A stretch of 64,000 nucleotides of DNA. It comes from CAVSWT01 sp963731745 (GTDB taxonomy: Bacteria > Bacteroidota > Ignavibacteria > Ignavibacteriales > Ignavibacteriaceae). The translations under genes and the position numbers were made by a program. The stretch's first letter is position 1. Each line of letters opens with the position of its first letter. The notes below the pieces were generated by a model that made no database searches, was not told the origin of the DNA, and worked only from the letters and a program-made list of their open reading frames with translations. Below, in pieces: positions 27,542 to 38,000 of the stretch. The stretch is from positions 98,026 to 162,025 of the forward strand of contig CAVSWT010000013.1 in NCBI GenBank assembly GCA_963731745.1, given 5' to 3'.

Positions 27542-28591
27542 TTATTGCACAACTGTTACATTATAATTGTCGACAAGATTATTTTGGCCATTTACAACAA
27601 CCTTATCCCCTACTTTCAATCCTTTTAATACTTCAAGATTTTTATCATAAGTATTGCCGACAACAATACTTCTTAAAGAAGCGACTCCATTATTAATAAC
27701 ATAAACTTGCGGATCTTTAACACTTCCAATCAAAGCATCTCTTGGAATAAATAATTTTTCATCTTTTGAGCCGGAATTAAAAAATACAGTTCCGAACATA
27801 CCAGCTTTTAATGGATGGGTTTTGCTATTTGATAAAGAGACTTCAACCGGATATGTATGTGCTTCGTCTCCTTTGTCGCTAATGGTTGATATCTTGCCTT
27901 TGAATGTTACTCCCGGATAAATATCTGTACTAACTTCAACAGGATCACCTACTTTAAGCTGAAAGACATTTTTCTCTCCAACATTTAATTTTACTTTTAA
28001 CTCGGCGATATCCACAATGTTTGCAACCGGCATTCCATTTTTAACATAGTCTCCCATATCAACTATTCTTGATGTTACAACTCCGGATATTGGAGCAGTA
28101 ATTTTAGCATCTTCATAACCTCTTTTTGCGGTTATATACTGCGCCTCTGCTGATTGATAAGCAAGTTTAATGGATTCTCTTTGAGCATCTGTAACAGCTT
28201 TCTGCTGATATAAAGCTTCATATCTATCATAATCTTTTTTAGCTTTTTCATAATTTACTTCTGCGGTTTTGAATGAAGCTAATTTTAATTCATCATCAAG
28301 CTGAATTAATGTTGACCCCTTTGATTTATAATCACCTACTTTCGCAAAAACTCCAACAACCTTACCTTGTGCTTCTGAAACAATAGAAACATCATTACTA
28401 GCTTCAATTGTTCCAACAAGATTAAGATTTCTTTCAACAGATTTATTTTCAACTGATGCAACACTTACAGGGTAAGCTTCTATTTTTTCATTTTTGCTTT
28501 TAGCCTGGAGCTTAGCCTTGTTGCTTAATAGGATAGCAATTACACCCCCAACTATCACAAAAGCAATTATAAAATATTTTAACTTTCGCAT
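27542..28591 (-). CDS. RND efflux periplasmic adaptor (AcrA/HlyD family)
   Basis: A 349-residue membrane-fusion protein. An N-terminal hydrophobic anchor (YFIIAFVIVGGVIAIL) is followed by the first lipoyl half-motif (NDVSIVSEAQGKVVGVFAKVGDYKSKG). An alpha-hairpin (residues about 105-160, KAKKDYDRYEALYQQKAVTDAQRES) and the second lipoyl half (AKITAPISGVVTSRIVDMGDYVKNG) come next, then the beta-barrel and membrane-proximal domains ending KVGDKVVVNGQNNLVDN. It links the RND trimer to the outer-membrane channel. It sits 35 bases upstream of the permease gene and 31 bases downstream of the TolC gene, in one operon. Confidence 0.93.
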   Translation of the reverse strand: MRKLKYFIIAFVIVGGVIAILLSNKAKLQAKSKNEKIEAYPVSVASVENKSVERNLNLVGTIEASNDVSIVSEAQGKVVGVFAKVGDYKSKGSTLIQLDDELKLASFKTAEVNYEKAKKDYDRYEALYQQKAVTDAQRESIKLAYQSAEAQYITAKRGYEDAKITAPISGVVTSRIVDMGDYVKNGMPVANIVDIAELKVKLNVGEKNVFQLKVGDPVEVSTDIYPGVTFKGKISTISDKGDEAHTYPVEVSLSNSKTHPLKAGMFGTVFFNSGSKDEKLFIPRDALIGSVKDPQVYVINNGVASLRSIVVGNTYDKNLEVLKGLKVGDKVVVNGQNNLVDNYNVTVVQ

Positions 28592-28622
28592 TGTATTAAC
28601 CTTTCCTTAAACATTAATTATT

Positions 28623-29969
28623 TTATTTACCAACTGATTTTTCTAGTTGTGCAACGGCTAATTTGTAATCAACTAGCGACTGCACATAATTTGTTTTAGC
28701 CTGAAGAAGAGCAACTTCAGCATCAAGCAATTCTGAGTTGAGTGTTAAACCATTTTTATATTGCTGCTCAGTAATTCTATAATTTTCTTCAGCCTGATTT
28801 ACATTATCATTTGCTGCATCAATGCTTTCTTTTGAACGCATCATTTCCAAATAATTTTTTGTTACTTCAAGAGTAACATTATCTTTTAAACTTTTGTAAG
28901 CATCTTTTGCCTGCTCAAATTGTGCTTCCGCCTGTGTAGTTTGATCGGAAGTTGCACCCCAATTCCACAAGTTAAATGAAGCAGTTACATTCACATCCCA
29001 GGTTCCTTTAAATTTATCTTCCGTCGGAAAAATTCTTGTATTTGGCCGAGCATAATTATAATCACCAGTTAAATAAATTTGCGGAAACCAGCCTGCTTGC
29101 GCCATGGTAATACCTGATTCACTCGCTTTAATTTTAAATTCCATTGATTTTAGTTCAGGCCGGCTTTTATAAGCGTTATTTACTAAAACATCTAAATCAG
29201 CTTGTATCTTTTCATCGGGATTTACAGTATCAGCTATTTCTATTTTAGTGGAAAGAGGCAAGCCTATTATATTATTTAAACTTATTACGGCAATCCTTAC
29301 CTGGTTATTGCCATCAATTTGTTTCAGTTTTACATCTGCCAATTGAACTTGAACTTTTAGCAGTTCATTTTTTGTTGCTAATCCTTGATCATAAAAATTT
29401 TGTACATCTTTCAAATGCACTTTAGTTTGTCCAACATTTTCATCAATAACTTTTTTTACTTCATTAGCTTTAAATAAATTCCAATAAGCTTTTTTGATAT
29501 TGTAAACAAGATCATTCTTATCACGGTTAAAATCTTCTTTCACAGATTCCAAATTGTACTCAGCAATATCTGAATTAGCTTTTAATCTAAAGCCTGTAAA
29601 TATCGGCTGCTGCAATGTTAATTTGACACCGTAAGTGTTTACGATATTTTGGTTAAGCTCAAAATCGCCAAAAGGTGTTGAAATGGAATATGGATCAATT
29701 GGACTTAATCTGGTATAATTTGCATTTAAAGAAAGACTCGGAAGTCTACCGGCATTCAGTTCACTTAATCTTGCATCAGCTGAAGTGACTCTCCATTGAG
29801 CGGAATGAATTTCCTCACTATTTTCCAAACCTATTTTTATGCTTTCATCTAATGTTAGTTTTTTAGTTTCCTGTGCTAAAGTAAAATTAAATGTCAGAAG
29901 CAAAAAACTGACAAGATAAACTAATTTTTGAAATTGCACCTTCACTTTTATTTTCTCCTTAGAATTCAT
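28623..29969 (-). CDS. TolC-family outer-membrane efflux channel
   Basis: About 448 residues with a signal peptide (LVYLVSFLLLTFNFTLA, then QE). Two internally similar OEP repeats of long coiled-coil helices are present. The first starts at LTLDESIKIGLENSEEIHSAQ and contains NIKKAYWNLFKANE; the second contains SLKDNVTLEVTKNYLEMMRSKESI. A YKNGLTLNSELLDAE segment and a closing QSLVDYKLAVAQLEKSVG are diagnostic. It forms the trimeric exit duct of the RND pump encoded downstream. I prefer the ATG at 29969 to the TTG at 29975. The regulator gene ends 14 bases upstream, so the regulator is probably the first gene of the operon. Confidence 0.93.
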   Translation of the reverse strand: MNSKEKIKVKVQFQKLVYLVSFLLLTFNFTLAQETKKLTLDESIKIGLENSEEIHSAQWRVTSADARLSELNAGRLPSLSLNANYTRLSPIDPYSISTPFGDFELNQNIVNTYGVKLTLQQPIFTGFRLKANSDIAEYNLESVKEDFNRDKNDLVYNIKKAYWNLFKANEVKKVIDENVGQTKVHLKDVQNFYDQGLATKNELLKVQVQLADVKLKQIDGNNQVRIAVISLNNIIGLPLSTKIEIADTVNPDEKIQADLDVLVNNAYKSRPELKSMEFKIKASESGITMAQAGWFPQIYLTGDYNYARPNTRIFPTEDKFKGTWDVNVTASFNLWNWGATSDQTTQAEAQFEQAKDAYKSLKDNVTLEVTKNYLEMMRSKESIDAANDNVNQAEENYRITEQQYKNGLTLNSELLDAEVALLQAKTNYVQSLVDYKLAVAQLEKSVGK

Positions 29970-29983
29970 TTTCAAATTATTAT

Positions 29984-30622
29984 CTATTTATTAGAATTTT
30001 GTTCTACTTCAAGTAAATGTTTTTGATATTTTTTTCTTCCTTCATCTGTAAACATTCCTACAAATAAAGTTGAGACTATATTATCAAAAACCTGTTCAGC
30101 TGACAGCGGCAGCTCTGAAAGAATTTCAGGTACTAAAATGTTATGTATTGCATTTATGTAAACAAGCATAACAACTTCTTCATCCAAATCTTTTCTAACA
30201 GAACCTTTTTTAATTCCCTCTCTAATTAATCTTGAATATTTTTCACGGATATATCTTTTCCTGGATTCATTTATTTCTGTCCAGATTTCAGGAATATTTT
30301 TTTTCAAATCTTCAAATAAAGGCCCTCGCATATTAGGCAGTTGAGTTCTTATAAAATTCATCATCGAGGTAATCTTTTCCACAAAATCTAAATTTTCATC
30401 CGCCCATAACTTTTCAAGATAATTGTCAATGTCACATTTCTTTGTTTCAATTATTTCTCTAATTATCTGTTCTTTACCTTCAAAAAACTTATAGAGTGTT
30501 TTTTTACTCATTCCCATGCTGTCTGCAATTTCCTGCATAGTTACTTTGCTGAATCCAAATTTTGTAAATAACTCATAAGCTTTAGTTAAAATTCTCTCTT
30601 TTATTTCAACATCTGTATGCAT
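29984..30622 (-). CDS. TetR/AcrR-family repressor of the RND efflux operon
   Basis: About 212 residues. The N-terminal helix-turn-helix has the family consensus: ILTKAYELFTKFGFSKVTMQEIA, then MGMSKKTLYKFFEGKEQII. The C-terminal helical part (about 60-205) is the variable ligand and dimer domain. It heads the tolC-adaptor-permease operon, the usual arrangement for a local repressor that is released by a pump substrate. The intergenic region upstream holds clear palindromic sites at 30664-30758 that are likely its operator. I prefer the ATG at 30622; the GTG at 30640 would add six residues. Confidence 0.9.
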   Translation of the reverse strand: MHTDVEIKERILTKAYELFTKFGFSKVTMQEIADSMGMSKKTLYKFFEGKEQIIREIIETKKCDIDNYLEKLWADENLDFVEKITSMMNFIRTQLPNMRGPLFEDLKKNIPEIWTEINESRKRYIREKYSRLIREGIKKGSVRKDLDEEVVMLVYINAIHNILVPEILSELPLSAEQVFDNIVSTLFVGMFTDEGRKKYQKHLLEVEQNSNK

Positions 30623-30663
30623 TTTTCTCTCTTTCTCCACTTAAGAAACCGATTTTGTATTAG

Positions 30664-30758
30664 TGGTTTCCAACCATATATTAAAATTTCGCTTATTTTC
30701 ATTGAATTTTTTCATTTTTTTGTTTGGAAACCAATAGTGTTTATTTGGTTTCCAAACA
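30664..30758. promoter_or_regulatory. Candidate TetR operator: three TTGG-N3-CCAA-like palindromes
   Basis: Three related palindromes lie upstream of the TetR gene: TGGTTTCCAACCA at 30664-30676, TTGGAAACCAA at 30724-30734 and TTGGTTTCCAA at 30745-30755. The last two also form a larger inverted repeat with 14-base arms (30721-30734 and 30745-30758). The spacing of the paired sites (21 bases centre to centre) is about two helical turns, which suits binding of two dimers on one face. Autoregulation is inferred from position. Confidence 0.7.
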
Positions 30759-30862
30759 TAAGGCAAAATACCTCACTTGTCAATAGATATTTTACGTTAA
30801 TTTTTTATTTCGTGATAAGGTTGAATTTTAGATGATGAGCGGTTCAAAAAATCGAGGATAGT

Positions 30863-32458
30863 TTAGGAATCGGAATCCATTGCCTTCTCATAATGTTCTT
30901 TAAATTTTTTAACAGCTTCAAAAATAGACTCGGCTATTTGCTGCTGGCCTTTTGAACTTTTTAAATAGTCTGCATCCTTTCTATTTGAAAGGAATCCGGA
31001 TTCTATCAAAACACTTGGCATTGAAGCCCCAACCAGCACATAAAAACCAGCCTGCTTAATTCCCCTTGATGGAATTGAAAGTTCTTTGCTAAACTCTTTG
31101 TTTAAAAAATCTGAAAAATTTTCTGAATATTTCATATATGAAGATTGCGCCATTGTAACCAAAATAAAATTCTCATCTGTTAAAGCCTGGTAACGGCCAG
31201 GATTATCTTCATATTGAATTACACTATTTTCTCTTTCAGCTATTGAAATTGCTTCTTTGGTTCTTCCCGGACGTAAAAGATAAACCTCAAATCCCGATGC
31301 ATTTGTAGGCTTTTTTGGTGTGGAATTACAGTGAATGGAAATGAAAAGTTTACCATCTTTCTCATTTGCTATTTGGCCGCGTTTATACAACTCAATAAAT
31401 TTATCATCTTTCCTTGTATAAACAACTTTTACATCTTTCATATTTTTTTCAAGCAGCTTACCAAGTTTTAAAGTAATCCCAAGATTTACATCTTTTTCTC
31501 TTACTCCGTTTATGCCTATTGCACCGTAATCATGTCCGCCATGGCCGGCATCAAGAACTATAACATCAAAATCCCATTTCTGCTTATTTTTTTCTTTGTC
31601 ATTATTATTTGAAAACACTTTATTGTGCAGGGTGATTAAAATATCGTTACTCCCCGAAGCATTTATAACTTCACTTGTAGAATATTCTTTACTTAATTTA
31701 ATATTAATAATTACATCTGATTTAACATTATTTACATTTATTTCTTTTATTAGGCCTTCATCTTTAGCTTGATTTAAAGATTTAACATCAGCCCGGCAAT
31801 TTTTTAAGCTAATAGTTAGCACACCGCTTTTATATGAACTATTGTAAGTCGATATCTTTTTATTACACTTTAATCGAATTAAGGTACCGTTAGCTTTCTC
31901 ATCTAAAGTAATATCTGAAATATCATAACTTTGGTTTGGCAAATTTTCTTCAACAATTTCCGGTTCAGTTTTAGTTGACTCTTCAGTTGGTTCAACATTG
32001 TTTTCTGGTTCAGGAGGTAAGGCTCTGCCCAATATCAATCTATTTGGACCATTAAAAATTACTTGCCTGCCTAATGCTTTTTGAATAATATCCAAAGAGT
32101 AGAACATTGGAATGAAGATTTCATTTTTACTGCTAAAAGTATTTGTCGGAATTTGAAATACTTTTGTTTTGTTTGAACTTGTATCTACTTCGACATAGAA
32201 AGGGCTTTCATCAGTAAATACTAAAGTTTTTCTATCAAAATTGATTGCAATTTTTTTTGTGTTTGAGTCATAGTTGTAATTTTCAGAAAGTGCATCAGCA
32301 AATTGAGAGATTGAGAAATAGATTGTTTTATCTTTTAATTGAGCCGAAATATAATTACTGCCTATTGCGGTAATTACTTCCAGTCTTGTGATAGATTGTC
32401 CCCATATTTGAAAAGCACAAAAAAGTAAAAAGAAAAGAATTTTATTCAATCTAATCAT
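30863..32458 (-). CDS. N-acetylmuramoyl-L-alanine amidase (Amidase_3) with N-terminal AMIN-like regions
   Basis: About 531 residues. A signal peptide (FFLLFCAFQIWG) precedes an N-terminal copper-amine-oxidase-like/beta region (about 25-150), an acidic linker (EPENNVEPTEESTKTEPEIV), and an AMIN-like beta domain (about 185-280). A zinc amidase catalytic domain follows: VLDAGHGGHDYG (His ligand, near residue 305), GVREKDVNL (Glu ligand), FISIHCNS (His ligand) and VLIESGFLSN (catalytic Glu, near residue 484). It cleaves the peptide from MurNAc in peptidoglycan during cell separation or remodelling. I choose the ATG at 32458; a TTG at 32473 is in frame and overlaps the upstream methyltransferase gene. 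Confidence 0.9.
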   Translation of the reverse strand: MIRLNKILFFLLFCAFQIWGQSITRLEVITAIGSNYISAQLKDKTIYFSISQFADALSENYNYDSNTKKIAINFDRKTLVFTDESPFYVEVDTSSNKTKVFQIPTNTFSSKNEIFIPMFYSLDIIQKALGRQVIFNGPNRLILGRALPPEPENNVEPTEESTKTEPEIVEENLPNQSYDISDITLDEKANGTLIRLKCNKKISTYNSSYKSGVLTISLKNCRADVKSLNQAKDEGLIKEINVNNVKSDVIINIKLSKEYSTSEVINASGSNDILITLHNKVFSNNNDKEKNKQKWDFDVIVLDAGHGGHDYGAIGINGVREKDVNLGITLKLGKLLEKNMKDVKVVYTRKDDKFIELYKRGQIANEKDGKLFISIHCNSTPKKPTNASGFEVYLLRPGRTKEAISIAERENSVIQYEDNPGRYQALTDENFILVTMAQSSYMKYSENFSDFLNKEFSKELSIPSRGIKQAGFYVLVGASMPSVLIESGFLSNRKDADYLKSSKGQQQIAESIFEAVKKFKEHYEKAMDSDS

Positions 32459-32465
32459 TAGAAAC

Positions 32466-33044
32466 TTATCCAATAAAAGGTATCATAAAACCGGATTTAG
32501 TTTTATACGCCTTAAATTCTTCGCTGAAATGTTTAAGGAGCAGCTTATCCTCGAGAGACGCTCTTAAAATTATAAATGGAATTTGTAAAACCGCAATCGG
32601 TAAAATAATGTAGCTCATCACCGCGAAGCCGGCTCCCAGATCCATTAATATTTGAGAAATATATTGCGGGTGCCTGACTAACCTAAAAGGCCCTTTGACT
32701 ACAAGATTATGATTTTTAAAGATAACGATTTCCTGAGAATAATTTTCTCCCAATGTTTTATAAGCCCACACCTGTATCCAGGAAAATAATAAATATATAG
32801 CCAAACCAATTAATCTTAAAGTATGATTTCCAGGAGTATATTCAAATGTACCTATTTGGAAAATCCCAATTACCAATCCGATTAAAGTTAGCGTAGCAAA
32901 AATTAAAGGATATTTTTGTAAATATGTTTTAGGTTTATCTTTTGCCGCTCCAACCACTGATCGAAGGCCTTTTTTTGCGCCGGAAACATTTGCTCCAAAT
33001 GTTGCAATCAGATTTAACCCGGCTATAATATTTATTGGATCCAT
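32466..33044 (-). CDS. ICMT/PEMT-like membrane methyltransferase
   Basis: A 192-residue integral membrane protein with about four to five hydrophobic segments. It carries the isoprenylcysteine carboxyl methyltransferase-like signature: a LVVKGPFRLVRHPQYIS turn (near residue 125) followed by a C-terminal EDKLLLKHFSEEFKAYKTKS helix with conserved acidic residues. These bind S-adenosylmethionine at the membrane interface. Bacterial members methylate small lipophilic or unidentified substrates; a prenylcysteine role is not expected. It lies directly upstream of the amidase gene on the same strand and is likely co-transcribed. Confidence 0.8.
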   Translation of the reverse strand: MDPINIIAGLNLIATFGANVSGAKKGLRSVVGAAKDKPKTYLQKYPLIFATLTLIGLVIGIFQIGTFEYTPGNHTLRLIGLAIYLLFSWIQVWAYKTLGENYSQEIVIFKNHNLVVKGPFRLVRHPQYISQILMDLGAGFAVMSYIILPIAVLQIPFIILRASLEDKLLLKHFSEEFKAYKTKSGFMIPFIG

Positions 33045-33209
33045 ATTTTTAAATTAATATTTTAAAAAAATGTGACTTTGAAAGATAATCATTTAATTAA
33101 ATCTTTGGGAGATAATTCGGGATAAAATTTCAATTGCAGTTTAATTTTGATGGAACTAGTAGAAGTAATAAAATATATTTTCATTTAGTATCACTCACTT
33201 AAAAAAATT

Positions 33210-33422
33210 CTAAACAGCCTTTCCATGTTTTTTCATTATCGTTTCCCATTCCTCAATGCTCAGCTGTTCAGATTCGTCAATTAACATTATTGGGATATCA
33301 TCTTCAATTCTATAACGTCTTCTAGTATCTTTATCAGTTGAAACTAAAGTATTTCCTTCTAACACTAAGTCTGCCTTCGTTTCAGGACAGCAAAGAATTT
33401 CCAATAAATCCTTACTTATCAT
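33210..33422 (-). CDS. Trm112-family small zinc-ribbon-like protein
   Basis: A 70-residue protein matching the bacterial Trm112/YcaR family: KDLLEILCCPETKADL at the N-terminus, a central RRRYRIEDDIPIMLIDE strand pair, and no membrane segment. In other domains of life Trm112 activates methyltransferases; in bacteria the partner is often unknown. It is separated from the methyltransferase-amidase pair by 165 bases on the same strand. Confidence 0.88.
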   Translation of the reverse strand: MISKDLLEILCCPETKADLVLEGNTLVSTDKDTRRRYRIEDDIPIMLIDESEQLSIEEWETIMKKHGKAV

Positions 33423-33633
33423 TTTTATTTACTCCTTTATAATCAAACTGATTCAGCTAACTTTAAATTATACAAAATATAACTTTTATATTTAAATGAT
33501 TTACAAATCAAATATATAAAAAATACATGTTATTTTAACTGAGCTTATTTACCTCAGCTTATTAGATGAAATTATTTAAATGTAATTTTGTTGAATAAAT
33601 TATTTATTATAACTAAAAAAAAGGAATTTATTT

Positions 33634-34194
33634 TTGAAAAGAATTGCTGTGTTTTGCGGTTCAAATTTGGGAAATAACAGCGCATTTGTTTCTGCGGCAA
33701 AAGAACTTGCAAAAATTTTAGTTAAGAATAATTTATCATTAGTATATGGCGGAGGAAAACCTGGTTTGATGGGAGAGATTGCTGATCAAATGCTGAAGCT
33801 TAAGGGAAATGTAATCGGAGTAATCCCAAAAACCTTAGTCGAAAAAGAACGTGCACATACTGGAATACCTGATTTAAGAATTGTGGATTCGATGCATGAA
33901 AGAAAAGCGCTGATGGCTGATTTATCTGACGGCTTTATAGCAATGCCGGGCGGAATAGGTACGTTAGATGAATTTTTCGAAATTTGGACCTGGGCGCAAA
34001 TAGGGCTCCATAAAAAACCCTGTGCCATTTTAAATGTTGATAATTACTTTAATCATTTAATTAAATTTTTAGATCAGGCTGTAGATGAAAAATTTTTACT
34101 GCCTGTGTTTAGAGAAATGATTTTAATAGAAGAGGATCCGGATATTTTAGTTAATAAAATGAAAAATTATAAAGCTCCCGATAAAACTATTTAA
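33634..34194 (+). CDS. LOG-family Rossmann protein (cytokinin-type phosphoribohydrolase, TIGR00730)
   Basis: A 186-residue protein covering the full LOG fold. The N-terminal IAVFCGSNLGNNSAFV is followed by VYGGGKPGLMGEIAD, and the catalytic and nucleotide-binding motif MPGGIGTLDEFFEIWTWAQIGLHKKP carries the PGGxGTxxE signature. Members hydrolyse nucleoside 5'-monophosphates to base and ribose phosphate, and in bacteria may act in nucleotide salvage. The start is a TTG with AAGGAA upstream. It is convergent with the DNA glycosylase gene, with only 8 bases between the stops. Confidence 0.93.
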   Translation: MKRIAVFCGSNLGNNSAFVSAAKELAKILVKNNLSLVYGGGKPGLMGEIADQMLKLKGNVIGVIPKTLVEKERAHTGIPDLRIVDSMHERKALMADLSDGFIAMPGGIGTLDEFFEIWTWAQIGLHKKPCAILNVDNYFNHLIKFLDQAVDEKFLLPVFREMILIEEDPDILVNKMKNYKAPDKTI

Positions 34195-34202
34195 AATAAT
34201 TT

Positions 34203-34775
34203 TTATTCTTTTTTAAATTTAAAGCAGCCTTCAACATGGTCATTTACCATTCCGACGGCTTGCATAAAAGCATAACAAATTGTTGATCCCACAAATTTAA
34301 ATCCTCTCCTTTTCAAATCTTTACTCATATCATCTGACACCTTAGTTTTTGCCGGAACATCTTTTAAACTTTTATATGAATCAATTTTTTGTTTCCCATC
34401 AACAAACTGCCAAATATATTTATCAAAACTCCCAAACTCTTTTTGAACTTCCAAAAAAGCTTTGGCATTTTGAACCGCAGCATTAATTTTTAATTTATTT
34501 CGAATTATGCCTGCATCATTTAAAAGTTCGTCAATTTTTGATTGATTATATTTGGAGATTTTTTTGGCGTCAAAATTATTAAACGCCTTCCTGAAATTTT
34601 CTCTTTTCTTCAATATAGTTATCCAGCTTAATCCAGCCTGAGCACCTTCTAAAATTAACATTTCAAAAAGTTTTCTATCATCATGCACAGGAACTCCCCA
34701 TTCCTTATCATGGTAATCAATATATAAAGGATCATTTGTTGCCCAGCCGCATCTATTAATTTGATTTGTGTTCAT
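34203..34775 (-). CDS. tag: DNA-3-methyladenine glycosylase I
   Basis: A 190-residue base-excision enzyme that removes 3-methyladenine from DNA. The N-terminal INRCGWATNDPLYIDYHDKEWG contains the conserved Cys and His of the zinc snap. LEGAQAGLSWITILKKRENFRKAF is the helical core. The C-terminal GFKFVGSTICYAFMQAVG and NDHVEGCF supply the second His and Cys of the zinc site. Length and all motifs fit the family. It is transcribed alone, divergent from the sensor kinase gene. Confidence 0.95.
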   Translation of the reverse strand: MNTNQINRCGWATNDPLYIDYHDKEWGVPVHDDRKLFEMLILEGAQAGLSWITILKKRENFRKAFNNFDAKKISKYNQSKIDELLNDAGIIRNKLKINAAVQNAKAFLEVQKEFGSFDKYIWQFVDGKQKIDSYKSLKDVPAKTKVSDDMSKDLKRRGFKFVGSTICYAFMQAVGMVNDHVEGCFKFKKE

Positions 34776-34809
34776 TTTAGTTTTTTTTATTCTTTAAAAA
34801 ATTATTAAG

Positions 34810-34825
34810 TAACGTAATTACGTTA
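34810..34825. promoter_or_regulatory. 16-base perfect palindrome in a divergent promoter region
   Basis: TAACGTAATTACGTTA is a perfect 16-base palindrome, 35 bases upstream of the tag start and about 207 bases upstream of the sensor kinase start. It could be an operator for either gene. No known regulator is assigned; a palindrome in AT-rich DNA can also occur by chance. Confidence 0.35.
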
Positions 34826-35031
34826 TTAAATATTCATAAAATGTTTTGTATTTTAGATTGACTATCTACTTATTTTATATTCGAATCTATGATCTGTATT
34901 TATTCAGCAGAAAATTTCAAATAAAAATTTTTATCGATAAATATTTTCAAATTTATAAAAATAATATTTTATTTTTTTTATAATAACTTATTTCTTCACA
35001 AACTCAGGGTAATTTAATTAAACTTAAATAT

Positions 35032-38000
35032 TTGTTTCGAAAGTATTTTGAAATTAAGCTGATTGCCGTAATATTATTTACCATTGCTCTAAGTTCTCAT
35101 CTTTCTGCTGAGGAAGGCGATTTTAAATTTGATAAGATTTCTACTGAAGACGGCCTTTCTCAAAGCACTGTATTCTGTATTACGCAAGACAGTAAAGGAT
35201 TTATCTGGATCGGCACACAAGGCGGCCTAAATAAATACGACGGTTACAACTTTACTGTTTATAAATATAATCCTTTCGATTCTACCTCACTTTCCGATAA
35301 CTGGGTTCAGGCTATAATAGAGGATACTTCGGGCAATTTGTGGATTGGTACACACAGCGGCGGAATTTATTTTTTCGACAGAGATAAAAATATTTTTACA
35401 GATTATCGGAACGATTCACGCAATGATAATAGTTTGATAAATAATAGAGTCTGGGCATTATATCAAGATCATGACGGATATTTATGGATTGGTACAAGTG
35501 GTGGATTGGATAAGTTTGATATTAAGAACCAAACTTTTACTCACTATTCTCACGATCCAAATAATACAAACAGCTTAAGCCAGAATGCCGTTAATGCAAT
35601 CTATGAAGATAAAGATGGAATTATGTGGCTGGGTACATGGGGAGGAGGCTTAGTTAGATTTGACAAAAAGAAAAATATTTTCAGAAATTATTTATTTGAA
35701 AGCGGTAATCCCTATCATCATGATTCAAGAATTAAAGCCATAATTGAAGATTCCGTTGATGGACAATTATGGCTTGGTTCAATTAGGGAAGGGTTAATTC
35801 GCTTTAATAAAAACGATGGCTCGTACATTCAATACTTACATGACCCCAAAGATAATTCAACTATTAGCCATAGTTCTATAATTTCTTTAGCTCAAGATAA
35901 TAACGGAAAAATTTGGGCAGGCACTTATGATGGAGGATTAAGCCGGTTTAATAGAAAGACTGAAACCTTTACTAATTTTCATGAAGATCCTAAAAAAGAA
36001 CTAACAATTAACGATAACTGGATACAAGCTTTATTTGAAGACAGATCGGGTGTCTTATGGATTGGAACATCTGACGGAATTAATAAATATATAGCCAGCA
36101 AACAAAATTTTAAAAACATTCAACATAACCCCAACGACCCAAATAGTATTGTTTCGAATGATATAAATTCTGTTTATGAAGCAAAGAATGGAATTATCTG
36201 GATAGGAACCTGGAACAGCGGTTTGGTTAAATATAATAGGAAACAAAATACTTTTAAAACCTACAAAAATATACCGCGTAATTACAGCAGTTTATCAAGC
36301 GATATTGTTTTAAATACAATCGAGGATAACAAAGGTAATTTATGGGTTGCCACAGCAGCCGGCCTGGATAAATTTGACAGGTCAAAAGAAATTTTTCAAA
36401 ATTATTATCTCATTTCAGGAGATCCGCAAAGCTTAAGCTTTAACAATATCTCTGCAATTTTCCAGGACAGCTTTGGAATACTTTGGGTTGGAACATGGGG
36501 CGGAGGGTTAAATCGAAAAGATAGTTCACAAATGAAATTCAGTCATTATCATTATACTCCCTCCGATTCAACAAGCATAAGCGATGAACTTATAACCTGC
36601 TTTTACGAAGACCGGGCAAAAAATTTATACATCGGAACTAACGCCGGCGGCTTAAATATATATTTAAGAAACATTGACAAATTTAGAAGATATGAATACG
36701 ATCCTGAAAACTCTTATTCGCTGAGCAGTAATACAATTAATTGTATTTACGAGGATAAATCCGGAATAATGTGGATTGGAACTTTAGGAGGCGGCTTAAA
36801 TAAGTTTGATAGGAAAAATAATAAATTCTATCATTTTAGTGAGTTGCAAGGCTTGCCAGACAATTCAATTTTCGGCATAATAGAAGACGATAAGAAAAAT
36901 CTTTGGCTAAGCACCGGCAAAGGACTTTCAAAGTTTAACCCATCAACAAATAAGTTTATTAATTTTGATGTAAAAGATGGCCTTGGCAGTGAAGAATTTA
37001 GCTTGGCAGCCGCAAAATTAAAAAATGGAAATATAATTTTAGGGGGAAATACAGGCCTGACTATTTTTAATCCGGATAGCATTTACATAAATGAATTTAA
37101 TTCACCACTAATCATTAATTCATTTAAGGTATTTGACAAGGAATTAAAATTCAATAAAGACATTACGGATGTTAACTCAATAGAATTAAATTATAATCAA
37201 AATGTTTTTTCTATTCAGTATGCTGCTTTGGATTTTATCCGGCCTGATAAAATTCAATATCAATATATGCTTGAAGGATTTGATAGGAACTGGATTAACG
37301 CAGGCAGCAGAAGAGTTGCATACTACACAAACCTAGATCCCGGCAGATATAACTTTAGGATTAGAGCAAGTAATGGAATTAATAATTGGATAGAAAAATC
37401 ATCAACTTTAAATATCAGGATTATTCCCCCATTCTGGCTGACATGGTGGTTTATTGCTTTAAGTATTTTGCTTCTTGCAATGGTTATATTTATGATATTC
37501 CGCTACCGATTAAATAGACTGCTGGAAATGGAAAGACTGCGTACCCGATTAGCTGCAGATCTTCATGACGAAATTGCTTCTAACCTCAGCAGTATTGCAA
37601 TGTTCAGTAAGATTATCCAGGATGAATCAGATGGATTTACTAAAGCTTCTAATGCAATGCCGCAGCTTCTGGAAAGAATAATTTCACTATCGCAAGAATC
37701 GGTTGTTGCGATCAGGGATATTATATGGGCGATCGACCCCAAAACAGAAACAATTTATAATTTATTATTAAGAATAAGAGACGCGTGTATAAGTACCTGC
37801 CGGGCAAAAAGTATTTCATTTAAATTTATTCTTCCTGAAAAAGAATTGCTTCCTTCGGAAAACCTTTCTCCTGAACAGCGTAAAAATTTATGGTTACTTT
37901 TAAAAGAAGGAATAAATAATGCCGTCAAGCATTCGCAAGCTACTGAAATTTCGTTGGCGGTTACTTACAATGGCGGCCATCTTAAAGTTATTATTAAAGA

